NCBI RefSeq assembly: GCF_026248825.1
Contig: NZ_CP110973.1
Location: forward strand, 3,305,001 to 3,369,000
From: Larkinella insperata
GTDB taxonomy: Bacteria; Bacteroidota; Bacteroidia; Cytophagales; Spirosomataceae
Length of the DNA: 64,000 nucleotides
Direction of reading: 5' to 3'
Below the pieces are notes generated by a model. The model was given only the letters and a program-made list of their open reading frames with translations, was not told the DNA's origin and made no database searches. Below are positions 1 to 8,432 of the stretch, in pieces. Made by a program: the position numbers and the translations under genes. Within the stretch, counting starts at the first letter, position 1; every line of letters starts with the position of its first letter.

Positions 1-2
1 TT

Positions 3-599
3 CACCTGCGTTCGTTGCGGGACCCCATCGACCCCTGTTTCATTGCCAGCCACGGCGAATTTTACAAGCGCGTGGGCATCCGGATTGCGGGGCAGAACCC
101 GGCGCAAACCGTACAGCGAATCCGGAAGGTATGGGAGAAAGTCTACCCGGATGAAGTGTTTGAATACGAGTTTCTGGACGATCAACTGGCGAAATTCTAC
201 GAAACCGAAAGCCTGCTTTTCCGGCTGGTCAACACGTTTGCCGGGATTGCCATGCTGATCTGCGGGCTGGGGCTCTACGGGCTGGTGTCGCTGGTGGTGG
301 TGCAGCGGACGAAAGAAATCGGCGTGCGGAAAGTGCTGGGCGCATCGGTTGCCAGCATTGTGGCGCTGCTTTCCAAGGATTTCCTGAAACTGGTGATGGT
401 TGCCCTGCTCATTGCCTCGCCGATTGCCTGGTACACGATGAACCAGTGGCTGACTGATTTTGCCTATAAGATTGCCATTCAGTGGTGGGTGTTTGCGCTG
501 GCGGGTGGTTTGGCGATCGTGGTTGCGCTGGCAACGGTCTCGTTTCAAAGCATTCGGGCCGCTCTGGCGAATCCGGTCAATAGTTTACGGAGCGAATAA
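3..599 (+). CDS. FtsX-family ABC transporter permease, C-terminal part (5' end outside window)
   Basis: Reading frame 3 is open from the window edge and ends at TAA 597-599, giving 198 residues of a permease that begins before the window. Visible are the end of the second periplasmic (MacB-type) domain, with the F-E-Y-E-F-L-D-D segment typical of its last strand, then the second FtsX membrane domain: a TM helix, the cytoplasmic coupling motif TKEIGVRKVLGAS, two more TM helices and the tail NPVNSLRSE. The tail is nearly identical to those of the complete paralogues downstream, so the same two-repeat architecture is inferred. An ATG/TTG inside the fragment is not the true start. It is the first permease of the array in this window. 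Confidence 0.93.
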   Translation, partial: HLRSLRDPIDPCFIASHGEFYKRVGIRIAGQNPAQTVQRIRKVWEKVYPDEVFEYEFLDDQLAKFYETESLLFRLVNTFAGIAMLICGLGLYGLVSLVVVQRTKEIGVRKVLGASVASIVALLSKDFLKLVMVALLIASPIAWYTMNQWLTDFAYKIAIQWWVFALAGGLAIVVALATVSFQSIRAALANPVNSLRSE

Positions 600-620
600 A
601 CGGGTTGTTGGTGGAGATAC

Positions 621-1064
621 TCACAGGAAGTTGTTCAAATCCAACTGCAAAATGTCGGAATACGATGAGGGGGTAGCAATAGCCCCATCACCCCGGCGAT
701 ACCGGTACCAGCGGCTGGCTTTATAATCATAAACGAAGCCTTCCAGAATACCGTACAAATCGTCATCAATGAGTTGAATCACTTTTTGCAGATCACCTTT
801 CAGTCCTTTGGTATGACAGATTTCAATGATAATCGGCGTTTGGTCCGTCTCATCGTCCTGAAGTAAAATGTCGGGCACTGGACTGGCTTTCCCTTCGTCC
901 AGCATCGCTTCGGGCAACGGTTCCAGCGAAATGGCGTGTTCACGATAAAAGAGCACACCCAGGCCAACGGTTAATTTAGCAATAACCCGTTGGTGCGCAG
1001 CAGGAGCCCAGACACCCCAGTCTTCATGGACAACCGATGGGGGATTGGTAGGAGGGAAGTACAT
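621..1064 (-). CDS. Uma2-like (PD-(D/E)xK fold) hypothetical protein
   Basis: A 147-residue protein without signal peptide or membrane segment. The core P-D-I-L-L (Asp65), a short loop, then I-I-I-E-I-C (Glu81), followed by K-G-L-K-x-D-L-x-K-V and Y-G-I-L-E-G-F-V-Y, resembles the Uma2/DUF820 family of small putative endonuclease-fold proteins common in Bacteroidota and cyanobacteria. The expected E-x-K lysine is Cys83 here, with lysines a few residues later (Lys86), so catalytic activity is doubtful. It is transcribed divergently from the permease at 1103 with only 38 bp between the starts, and converges on the truncated permease. Function unknown; the family assignment rests on motif pattern only. 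Confidence 0.6.
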   Translation of the reverse strand: MYFPPTNPPSVVHEDWGVWAPAAHQRVIAKLTVGLGVLFYREHAISLEPLPEAMLDEGKASPVPDILLQDDETDQTPIIIEICHTKGLKGDLQKVIQLIDDDLYGILEGFVYDYKASRWYRYRRGDGAIATPSSYSDILQLDLNNFL

Positions 1065-1102
1065 AATTCATCGTGTTTTAATCAAACTTACTACAATAAT
1101 CG

Positions 1103-3472
1103 ATGCTTCGCAACTACGTCAAAATCGCCCTGCGTAACCTCTGGCGCAACCAATTATACACGGGTTTGAACGTCGGGGGGCTGGCCATTGGGTTAGCCGC
1201 CTGTCTGCTGATGGCGCTGTATGTAGCCCACGAATTTTCGTACGACGGTTTTCACGCCAACGCCGACCGGATCGTGCGCGTCACCAGCCTCATGACAACG
1301 CCCGAATCACCCCTGGTGCTGGCGTCGAGCCCCGTTCCACTGGCAACAACCTTAAAGCAGAATTATCCGGAAGTAGAAACGGCCGTGCGGCTGACGCCTT
1401 TTGAAGGGATCGTCCGGCACGGGGAAAAGCTGCTCAAAGAACCGGATGTGTATTTCGCTGACCGGGACATAGTTACGGTTTTTTCGTATCCGTTCCTGGC
1501 CGGGAATCCGGCAACGGCCCTGGCCAGCCCAAACAGCGTGGTTCTGACGGAACGGCTGGCTAAAAAATATTTCGGGAAGACCGACGTGCTGGGCCAGACC
1601 ATCGAATTTGATAAACGGCTTTACCAGGTTACGGGGATCATGGCCGATGCGCCCAGCAACACCGACCTGCCCGTAAGCGCCCTGTTAGGACGCGAATTCA
1701 AGGGCGTCCGTTCGTGGGTAGACGACGATTTTCCGTGCTACACCTACGTCCTTTTCCGCCAGCAGCCCAATCTGGCCGATTTTAGCCGGAAACTGGCGCA
1801 GATCGCCGACAAATACGCCAATCCGGAACTGAAGAAAATGGGAGCGGAAGGCTATTCGCTCCGCTTCCCGGTGGAGCTTCTGAAAGACGTGCATTACAGC
1901 GAGGGCAAAATGGTCGATACGCCCAAAGGCAACAAACAGTACGGGTATCTATTCGCGTTTCTGGCCGTGTTTGTGCTGGTCATTGCGCTTCTGAACTACA
2001 TCAATCTGCTCACCGCCAAAGCCACCGAACGGGCCCGGGAAGTGGGCGTGCGGAAGGCCAACGGAGCGCAACGGGGGCAGCTCATCCGGCAGTTTTTGTT
2101 AGAATCGTGGCTCCTGAGCGGGCTGGCGGTTGGCGTAGCGGTGTTTTTGGGGCTGGCGGCCGTGCCGTTTTTCAACGAACTGCTGAGTATGCGGCTGCAA
2201 ATAGCGGCTCCGGATGCGGTTGCCCTGCTTTTCGTTACGTGGGGGCTCATCACGCTGGCGGGCGGTCTGTATCCGGCGTTTGTTCTGTCGAATTACCGGC
2301 CCGTCGAAGCGCTGAAAGGAAGCGGACCGGCGTTCCGGCTCGGAACCTACGGCAAAGGAGCCTGGCTGCGCAAATCGGTCATCGTTTTTCAGTTTGTCCT
2401 GGCCGTCGGCATGATCGCGGGGGTGCTGGTGATCCGGCAGCAGATGAACTTCCTGCAAAATCACGATTTGGGTTTCACGAAAGAACGCATTTTGATCGTC
2501 TACCTGCCCGACGATTCGACCGCCAGGGCGGGAGCCGTCGCTTTGGCCAACAGCCTGAAAAGCCGTACCGAAATAGACCGGGTCACGCTGGGGTCGGGTA
2601 TGCAGGTGGGCGGTTTGTTGCCAATGGCTTCAACAAACATCGCCAGCAACGGACGGAAGCGCGAAATCATGACCAATTACCTGTTTGTCGACGACCAGTT
2701 TTTGCCCTTGCTGAACATCCGGCTAAAGGACGGCCGGAACCTTTCGTCGCAATCAAAAGCTGACCTGAACGGCGGCTTCATCGTCAACGAAGCGTTTGTC
2801 AAAATGGCGGGCTGGAAGCAGGGCGTCGGGCAGACCATCAGCGGTTTCGACCACAAAGGGAAAGTGATCGGCGTGGTCAAAAACTTTCACTACCGTTCCC
2901 TGCACAACCTGGTGGAGCCGCTGGTCATTGTTTACAACACATTCCCGGCCAGCAGCCTGATGATGAACATGCAGCCTGAGCACCTGGCGGTGGTCAAAGC
3001 AATCTGGCAGCGGCATTACCCGGCGCATCCGTTCGACTATAAATTCCTGGATGAATCGGTCGAAGCGCAATACGCGAAAGACCGGCTGATGACGACGGTT
3101 TTTAACGGTTTTGCGGCATTAACTGTGCTGGTTTCTTGCCTGGGACTGTTTGGTTTAGTTACCTTTACAACGGGACAGCGAACAAAAGAGATCGGGATAC
3201 GCAAGATTTTGGGTGCCTCCGTCGTTAACGTGGTGTTATTGCTCTCCAAAGATTTTCTCAAGTTAGTTTTCATTGCCATTTTCATTGCTGCGCCGGTTGC
3301 CTGGTATGCGCTGGATCGCTGGTTGCAGGATTTCGCGTATCGTGTGGGATTGGAAGGATGGAGTTTCGCATGGGCGGGTGGTTTGGCCGTTCTGATTGCG
3401 CTGCTGACCGTCTCGTACCAGTCGGTGAAAGCCGCGTTGATGAATCCGGTGAATAGCCTGAAAGAGCCCTGA
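1103..3472 (+). CDS. FtsX/MacB-type ABC transporter permease (paralogue 2)
   Basis: 789 residues. The N-terminus M-L-R-N-Y-V-K-I-A-L-R-N-L is the amphipathic lead-in shared by all paralogues. TM1 lies about 20-42, periplasmic MacB_PCD domain 1 about 45-275, and an FtsX domain follows with coupling motif EVGVRK at 313-318. A second periplasmic domain runs about 450-650, and the second FtsX domain carries EIGIRK at 696-701. Having two repeats means one chain supplies eight TM helices, equal to a MacB dimer, but there is no Walker-type ATPase domain, so a separate ATPase must energise it. The C-terminus reads NPVNSLKEP instead of the NPVxSLRSE seen in the others. The family exports or extracts hydrophobic compounds, peptides or lipoproteins; the substrate here is unknown. 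Confidence 0.95.
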   Translation: MLRNYVKIALRNLWRNQLYTGLNVGGLAIGLAACLLMALYVAHEFSYDGFHANADRIVRVTSLMTTPESPLVLASSPVPLATTLKQNYPEVETAVRLTPFEGIVRHGEKLLKEPDVYFADRDIVTVFSYPFLAGNPATALASPNSVVLTERLAKKYFGKTDVLGQTIEFDKRLYQVTGIMADAPSNTDLPVSALLGREFKGVRSWVDDDFPCYTYVLFRQQPNLADFSRKLAQIADKYANPELKKMGAEGYSLRFPVELLKDVHYSEGKMVDTPKGNKQYGYLFAFLAVFVLVIALLNYINLLTAKATERAREVGVRKANGAQRGQLIRQFLLESWLLSGLAVGVAVFLGLAAVPFFNELLSMRLQIAAPDAVALLFVTWGLITLAGGLYPAFVLSNYRPVEALKGSGPAFRLGTYGKGAWLRKSVIVFQFVLAVGMIAGVLVIRQQMNFLQNHDLGFTKERILIVYLPDDSTARAGAVALANSLKSRTEIDRVTLGSGMQVGGLLPMASTNIASNGRKREIMTNYLFVDDQFLPLLNIRLKDGRNLSSQSKADLNGGFIVNEAFVKMAGWKQGVGQTISGFDHKGKVIGVVKNFHYRSLHNLVEPLVIVYNTFPASSLMMNMQPEHLAVVKAIWQRHYPAHPFDYKFLDESVEAQYAKDRLMTTVFNGFAALTVLVSCLGLFGLVTFTTGQRTKEIGIRKILGASVVNVVLLLSKDFLKLVFIAIFIAAPVAWYALDRWLQDFAYRVGLEGWSFAWAGGLAVLIALLTVSYQSVKAALMNPVNSLKEP

Positions 3473-3610
3473 CGCTGAAGGCTCCAGAAACCGGCTGAAT
3501 GACGCTGAATAGAGGAGTAAAAGGTTATAAAAAATACGCGATTGCGCTGGCCGTTCCGGTTAGTCGTTTAAGCTTCCATCGTTCCACTTCAAGGTATAAC
3601 AGTAAACACA

Positions 3611-4210
3611 ATGAAAACAGCAATTACCCTCGCACTTTTGGGAATCAGTGTCGTGGCCGTCGGACAGGAGCGCTCGTCGGTCAGCCGGAGCATTAGCGAT
3701 AATGGAAAAACTGTACGTATAAAGATCGATGTCGAACAGGCCGGCCGGGAGGTTCATTACGACGAAGAATTCGATGCGACGGGGATGAGCAAGGAGGAAA
3801 AAGACTATCTGGTGAGCCACATTCAGGATTCGCTGGGTGTGCATGTGGCCGTAAGCCCACCGCGCCCGCCGAAAGCCCCGGGCACCCTTCGCAGCACCCG
3901 GCCTCCCCGCTACGAATCGGGTGATGTCGCGGTCGTGAACCGAAACGCCAGCACCGCCAACCGTTCGAAAAATGACGACGGTAATTTGCCTAAAAACGTC
4001 ATTGTGGCCCCGGACGGAACACCGTACACCAAAACCATCACCGAAGATTCGGAGAACAACCGGCTGAAACTCAAATACGAATACAAACTGGACGGGGAAG
4101 AACACGTCTTCGAGCGAACGCTCAACGTCCAGGGCAAATCCGAAGACGAGCGGCAGCGGCTCATTGCCGACACCGAGCGGAGCCTGGGTCTGTCGAACGC
4201 CCGGAAATAG
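3611..4210 (+). CDS. Secreted hypothetical protein with an internally duplicated module
   Basis: 199 residues starting at an ATG with a clean signal peptide (K3, then a hydrophobic stretch to about residue 18, V-A-V-G-Q). The mature protein has two diverged copies of a ~45-residue unit. Copy 1 (33-78) runs K-I-D-V-E...G-x-E-V-H-Y-D-E-E-F...S-K-E-E-K-D-Y-L-V...D-S-L-G-V. Copy 2 (151-195) runs K-Y-E-Y-K...G-E-E-H-V-F-E-R-T-L...S-E-D-E-R-Q-R-L-I...R-S-L-G-L. A proline-rich, polar linker separates them. No enzyme motif is visible and no family is recognised. It lies 138 bp after a permease and before a strong terminator hairpin, so it probably has its own short transcript or ends the preceding one. 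Confidence 0.75.
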   Translation: MKTAITLALLGISVVAVGQERSSVSRSISDNGKTVRIKIDVEQAGREVHYDEEFDATGMSKEEKDYLVSHIQDSLGVHVAVSPPRPPKAPGTLRSTRPPRYESGDVAVVNRNASTANRSKNDDGNLPKNVIVAPDGTPYTKTITEDSENNRLKLKYEYKLDGEEHVFERTLNVQGKSEDERQRLIADTERSLGLSNARK

Positions 4211-4231
4211 GCAGTAATAAACTGACATTGG

Positions 4232-4280
4232 AAGAACCCCGTCGGGATGCCGTAGCGCTTTCGCCGGGGTTCTTGTTTTG
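4232..4280 (+). terminator. Rho-independent terminator
   Basis: A perfect 10-bp stem pairs AAGAACCCCG (4232-4241) with CGGGGTTCTT (4265-4274) and is followed by GTTTTG. The loop can itself fold. It directly follows the stop codon of the secreted protein at 3611-4210. Confidence 0.8.
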
Positions 4281-4374
4281 CGCTACGTCGTGATGCAACG
4301 TCGCTCTGCGAAGTGTGTCTTTTCACCGTGTTGCCCTCCTGCAATTCTAACGTCCCTGCAAATATTCCTGAACC

Positions 4375-6840
4375 ATGCTCCAAAATTATCTCAAAGTTTC
4401 TCTGCGCGGCCTCCGTCGCGACCCGGTTTATTCTGCCATCCACCTGGCCGGTTTGTCCGTTGCGCTAGCCTTTGGTCTGCTGACCTACGCGTTTGTCAAT
4501 CACGAACGATCCTTCGACCGTTTTCATGCCGACGCCGACCGGATTTACCGGTTTGAATCGACCGATTTTTTTGATTTTGAAGGCAAACCGGCTTTACGCC
4601 CGCTGAACCTCCCTTTCTTTTCGGCCGAAGAAAACCACAGTTTTGTTTTTCCGGTGATTTTTGGGTTGGAAATCAAGCAGCAGCTGCCCGAATTTCAGGA
4701 CGTTATCCGAATGACCCGGCCGTACGAAAGTGTGGTGAAATACGGGGTAACATCGGTTTATGAAAAGGCGATTCTGCACACGGACGCCAATTATTTCACG
4801 TTCTTTTCGCTTCCGCTCACCCTTGGCCGACCCGAACAGGTGCTGGCCGGATTGCACAATGCCGTCATTTCGGAAGGGCTGCGGCAAAAACTATTTGCGG
4901 GCGAAAATCCGATTGGAAAAGCCATTCACTACGACGGGCGGGTTTATACGGTGTCGGGCGTGATGCAGAATCCTCCGTCGAATACCACCCTGAATGCAGA
5001 ACTGGTTGTGCGGCTGGAAAGTGATCCGTCGTACCGCGAGCAGCTCGAACGGCGCTACAATACCAGCAACGTTTACACCCTGGGCAAACTGAGAGCAACG
5101 GCGTCGCTGCCGCAAACCACGGCCAAACTGGCCGCCGTAGGCCCGCAGCTTTTCAAGGAAATGATTGATGACGTACAGAAATATGCTTCGCCCGAACAGA
5201 AAAGCCGTCTGGCCCATAAGCCGTTCCTGCTCACGATTCGTCCGCTGGTCGATACGCATTTTTCGTTCAACGAGCGCTGGAACTGCACGGTTTCGCCCAC
5301 CAACGTCTACCTGCTGGTTTCCATCAGTGTTTTGATTCTGCTCGTTGCGGGACTTAATTATATCATTATCTCGCTGTCAAAACTGGCGGGTCGCCTGCAG
5401 GAGGTGGGCGTGCGGAAAGTGGTGGGGGCTTCTCCGCAGCAACTGGCGGTGCAGCTCTGGCTCGAAACCGTATTGGTGGTGGGGCTGGCTGCGGTAATCA
5501 GCCTTTTTCTGGCGCTGGTCCTGTTGCCCACGTTCAACGCCCTGACCGACCGCACGTTGTCGGTTTTTGACGTGCTGCAAATCGGTAACCTGCTGGGCCT
5601 GCTTGCCATGATCGGGGCGGTTAGCGTGCTGGCGGGAATTTACCCGGCGCTGTTATTTGCGCGGTTTCGCCCCACCTTGTTTCTGGGCCAGAACCGTACC
5701 TACAAAATCAATCCGCTGGTCATTCAGGGAATGATGGGCGTGCAGTTTGTGCTTTCCCTGATGCTCGTGATGGCAGGCATTACCATGCACCGGCAACTGA
5801 CGTTCATCCAGGAAAAAGACCTGGGCCTGACCAAAGATCTGGTGCTTAAAATCAAGAATTTACAGCCGTTCGGGACCGACCGTGGTTCGTTGGTGTATGA
5901 ACGGTTGTTGCGTTACCAGGCCACCAACCCGGATGTCGTAATGATCGCCAGCAGCGCCGGAGCCTACGGCGAAGACGGTTTTAACCGGAACGGAACCACC
6001 ATCAAAGGCCAGAAATACTGGGCGCTGGAGCAGGCTATCGACTATCATTTCTTTGACCTGATGGGCATCAAGCTCCGGCAGGGGCGGCTTTTTTCGCCAA
6101 AAATTAGCTCAGACAGCGCCAAAAGTGTGAAAGCCGTGGTTGTCAACGAGACGCTGGCGAAGCTGCTGGGTGACGAACTGGTTTTTAACCAACCGCTGGA
6201 AGCGCTCAACGGGCGGACAATTATCGGGGTGGTGAACGACCACAACATCGAACCGCTCACCAAAGCCATTCTGCCCGCTTACTACAAAATTGCGCTTTGG
6301 TACCAGGGCGTATTTTACCTGAAACTGACCCCCGGCAACCTGCCCGACAAAGTGGCCCGCATCGCCCGGGACTGGCCGCAACTCTCCGACGGACAACCGT
6401 TTGAGTACTCTTTTCTGGATCAGGATCTGGCGGCCCGTTACCGCGACTATGAGCGCTGGACCACGCTGACGCAACTGGCTACTGGCATTGCCCTGCTGAT
6501 TGCGGCTCTGGGCTTGTTCGGGCTGGCGGGCATTCAGGCCATCAACCGGATCAAAGAAGTGGGCATCCGGAAGATCATGGGCGCGACGGTTGGGCAGTTG
6601 TGGCTGCTTCTAAACCGCCGGACGTTGGCGCTGGTTGCCGTGTCGTTTGGTCTGGCTATCCCGCTATCCACCTGGCTGATGAACCGCTGGCTGGCTAATT
6701 TCGCCTACCGCATCGACTTAAACTGGACCATCTTTGCGCTGGCGGGCGGTCTGGGCTTTCTGGTGGCGCTGGCGGCTGTCAGTTACCACACCATCCGAAC
6801 GGCGTTGATGAACCCGGTGGAAAGTTTGCGAACGGAGTAA
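4375..6840 (+). CDS. FtsX/MacB-type ABC transporter permease (paralogue 3, divergent)
   Basis: 821 residues, the longest of the prefix-less permeases. The extra length is mainly in periplasmic domain 1 (about 62-100, rich in Phe and acidic residues). Coupling motifs are EVGVRK at 343-348 and EVGIRK at 728-733. After the second motif most relatives have L-L-S-K-D-F-L-K-L; this one has L-L-L-N-R-R-T-L-A-L, and the preceding E-Q-R-T-K is I-N-R-I-K, so the cytoplasmic surface that should contact the ATPase has drifted. The tail is NPVESLRTE. It follows a terminator and has no TGTCCG enhancer-like boxes upstream. It ends convergently with the peptidase gene. The start ATG matches the conserved N-terminus M-L-Q-N-Y-L-K. 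Confidence 0.94.
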   Translation: MLQNYLKVSLRGLRRDPVYSAIHLAGLSVALAFGLLTYAFVNHERSFDRFHADADRIYRFESTDFFDFEGKPALRPLNLPFFSAEENHSFVFPVIFGLEIKQQLPEFQDVIRMTRPYESVVKYGVTSVYEKAILHTDANYFTFFSLPLTLGRPEQVLAGLHNAVISEGLRQKLFAGENPIGKAIHYDGRVYTVSGVMQNPPSNTTLNAELVVRLESDPSYREQLERRYNTSNVYTLGKLRATASLPQTTAKLAAVGPQLFKEMIDDVQKYASPEQKSRLAHKPFLLTIRPLVDTHFSFNERWNCTVSPTNVYLLVSISVLILLVAGLNYIIISLSKLAGRLQEVGVRKVVGASPQQLAVQLWLETVLVVGLAAVISLFLALVLLPTFNALTDRTLSVFDVLQIGNLLGLLAMIGAVSVLAGIYPALLFARFRPTLFLGQNRTYKINPLVIQGMMGVQFVLSLMLVMAGITMHRQLTFIQEKDLGLTKDLVLKIKNLQPFGTDRGSLVYERLLRYQATNPDVVMIASSAGAYGEDGFNRNGTTIKGQKYWALEQAIDYHFFDLMGIKLRQGRLFSPKISSDSAKSVKAVVVNETLAKLLGDELVFNQPLEALNGRTIIGVVNDHNIEPLTKAILPAYYKIALWYQGVFYLKLTPGNLPDKVARIARDWPQLSDGQPFEYSFLDQDLAARYRDYERWTTLTQLATGIALLIAALGLFGLAGIQAINRIKEVGIRKIMGATVGQLWLLLNRRTLALVAVSFGLAIPLSTWLMNRWLANFAYRIDLNWTIFALAGGLGFLVALAAVSYHTIRTALMNPVESLRTE

Positions 6841-6846
6841 CCGCCA

Positions 6847-6890
6847 GGGGCTACGGACAACAATGTGCTTCTATTGTTATTCGCGGCCCC
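6847..6890. terminator. Possible bidirectional terminator between convergent genes
   Basis: GGGGC (6847-6851) can pair with GCCCC (6886-6890), and inside it AACAAT (6859-6864) pairs with ATTGTT (6873-6878). It lies in the 53-bp gap between a + strand permease stop and a - strand peptidase stop. There is no long T-tract, so the call is tentative. Confidence 0.4.
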
Positions 6891-6893
6891 AGG

Positions 6894-8192
6894 TTATTTT
6901 ATCCCCGCTTCGGCCAGCAGCACGAGCAGCACGTTTTGCAGTCCGAGATACCCTTTGTCATTCAGCCACCACTCCTTTAGGGAATGAACGTTGCCGCCCG
7001 TGCCCCCGCTGCCGATGGTGATGGCCGGAACGCCCAGCGAAATCGGCGTGTTGGCGTTGGTCGAGGAAACCTCCAGCCGGGGTTTCGCGCCCAGATACGT
7101 AGAAACCGCCATAGCCCGCTGAACGAGCGGAACCGTCGGTTCGATTTTGCCGGAAGGACGGTCGCCGATTTTTTTGATGTCTACCGTCAAATCCGGGCCG
7201 CTGCGCTTCAGGCCGTTTTCTTCTTTCAAGGCCCGCTGAACGGCTTTTTGCAGCAACTGGTCGATGCCGTTGAGCCGCTCGGGGCTTTCGGAGCGCATGT
7301 CAATTTCCATCCACGACTCAAACGGGATGGCGTTTACCGAAGTGCCCCCGCCAATCACGCTGACGCTGTAGGTGGTTTTGATTCCCTGGCGGGTAAATTT
7401 GTCGGCCTCGTCTGTGAAGTAATGAATCGCTTTACCCAGCGCGCTGTGCGGGTTCACAATCCCGAAGGCGCCGTACGAATGTCCGCCGGGACCCTTGAAT
7501 GTAATCCGGTAGCGGTAGGAGCCTAGCCCCCGGTGCACAATTTCGCTGATGCCGTCGCCATCGACGGCGATGTAGGAATTGATTTTGGAACCAGCCGTTT
7601 TAAACAGGTGCTTGACGCCCCGCAAGTCGCCCAACCCTTCTTCGCCCACGGCCCCAACAAACCAGACATCGGCATCGGTCTCGATCTTTGCTTTTTCCAA
7701 CCCCTTCAACACCGTCAGCAGGGCGACCAGGCCGCGGGTATCATCCCCGACGCCGGGCGCGTAGAGTGTGTCGCCTTTCTGCTTCACTTGCACGTCGGTG
7801 CCTTCCGGGAAAACCGTATCCAGGTGCGCTTCCACCACAACGGTGCGTTTGCCGGAGCGGCCTTTGCGCTTGCCAATCACGTTGCCCACGTCGTCGATCC
7901 AGACCGAATCAACCCCGGCTTCTTTCAGCATGGCGGCATATTTTCGGGCTTTCACTTCCTCTTTGAAGGGGGGAGCCGGTGTTTCGGTCAGCGTAATCAG
8001 GTCCTGTTTGGTTTGCGGTTCCAGGTCCATCAAGGTCTGAAAAGCCGCCTTCACCGCCGGACGATTCGCCAGTGCCTTGATTTCATCGGTGTAGCGTTTG
8101 TCGACCGGCACGGTTTCCTGAGCGCGGAGATTCGTAAAGCATAAGCCGAGAAGTACGAAATGGAAAGCCGTGGATCTGAGCAGTTGAATCAT
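6894..8192 (-). CDS. Secreted M20-family zinc metallopeptidase (peptidase T/ArgE-like)
   Basis: 432 residues from the ATG at 8192. That start is preferred over an in-frame upstream codon because it begins directly at a signal peptide ending L-R-A-Q (about residue 25). Zinc-site motifs of the M20 family are present: E-A-H-L-D-T-V (His123, Asp125), G-V-G-D-D-T-R-G (Asp150/151), the catalytic pair G-E-E-G (Glu184/185), D-G-D-G (about 211-214) and a C-terminal G-N-V-H-S-L-K-E-W. The lid (dimerisation) domain begins near G-P-G-G-H-S. Such enzymes remove amino acids from peptides or hydrolyse N-acyl amino acids; export suggests scavenging in the periplasm. It is transcribed divergently from the permease at 8433. 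Confidence 0.9.
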   Translation of the reverse strand: MIQLLRSTAFHFVLLGLCFTNLRAQETVPVDKRYTDEIKALANRPAVKAAFQTLMDLEPQTKQDLITLTETPAPPFKEEVKARKYAAMLKEAGVDSVWIDDVGNVIGKRKGRSGKRTVVVEAHLDTVFPEGTDVQVKQKGDTLYAPGVGDDTRGLVALLTVLKGLEKAKIETDADVWFVGAVGEEGLGDLRGVKHLFKTAGSKINSYIAVDGDGISEIVHRGLGSYRYRITFKGPGGHSYGAFGIVNPHSALGKAIHYFTDEADKFTRQGIKTTYSVSVIGGGTSVNAIPFESWMEIDMRSESPERLNGIDQLLQKAVQRALKEENGLKRSGPDLTVDIKKIGDRPSGKIEPTVPLVQRAMAVSTYLGAKPRLEVSSTNANTPISLGVPAITIGSGGTGGNVHSLKEWWLNDKGYLGLQNVLLVLLAEAGIK

Positions 8193-8290
8193 GGATTTTG
8201 ATGAAGAGAATGGCGAATGTCGGCTAAAAATAGCGATTTCGGTCAAGAAATGAACACGGCGGGTTTAGCCTATATACGTTTCCGCCGGAT

Positions 8291-8396
8291 TGTCCGAAAG
8301 TAAAATGATAACCGTCCGATTGCGGACATTTTAGATTTACGGTATCATTAACCGGTTGATTATCAGGGTAACTTTCTTTTTGGTGCATCGTTTGCG
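8291..8396 (+). promoter_or_regulatory. Putative sigma-54-type promoter with upstream enhancer-like boxes (permease 8433)
   Basis: Half-sites TGTCCG (8291-8296), CGTCCG (8313-8318) and TGCGGACA (8321-8328) form a palindromic block. At 8381-8396 lies TGGTGCATCGTTTGCG, which fits the -24/-12 pattern TGG...TTTGC (GG, 10 nt, GC). The start codon is 52 bp downstream of the TGG. The same arrangement precedes four other units in the window. Confidence 0.6.
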
Positions 8397-8432
8397 TTAA
8401 TCCTTCTGTCTGTCTCTAGCTCTATAACCCGT

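Noticed and set aside
3473..3610. Short open frame starting at 3499 as a gene
   Set aside because: It overlaps the signal-peptide gene in another frame and its translation shows no gene-like features.
7533..8144. 203-codon plus-strand frame inside the peptidase gene
   Set aside because: The minus strand encodes a full M20 peptidase with signal peptide; this frame is its shadow.
8291..8328. TGTCCG/CGGACA boxes as a plain terminator hairpin of the peptidase or intergenic region
   Set aside because: They lie between divergent starts, where no terminator is needed, and recur at similar distances before other units.
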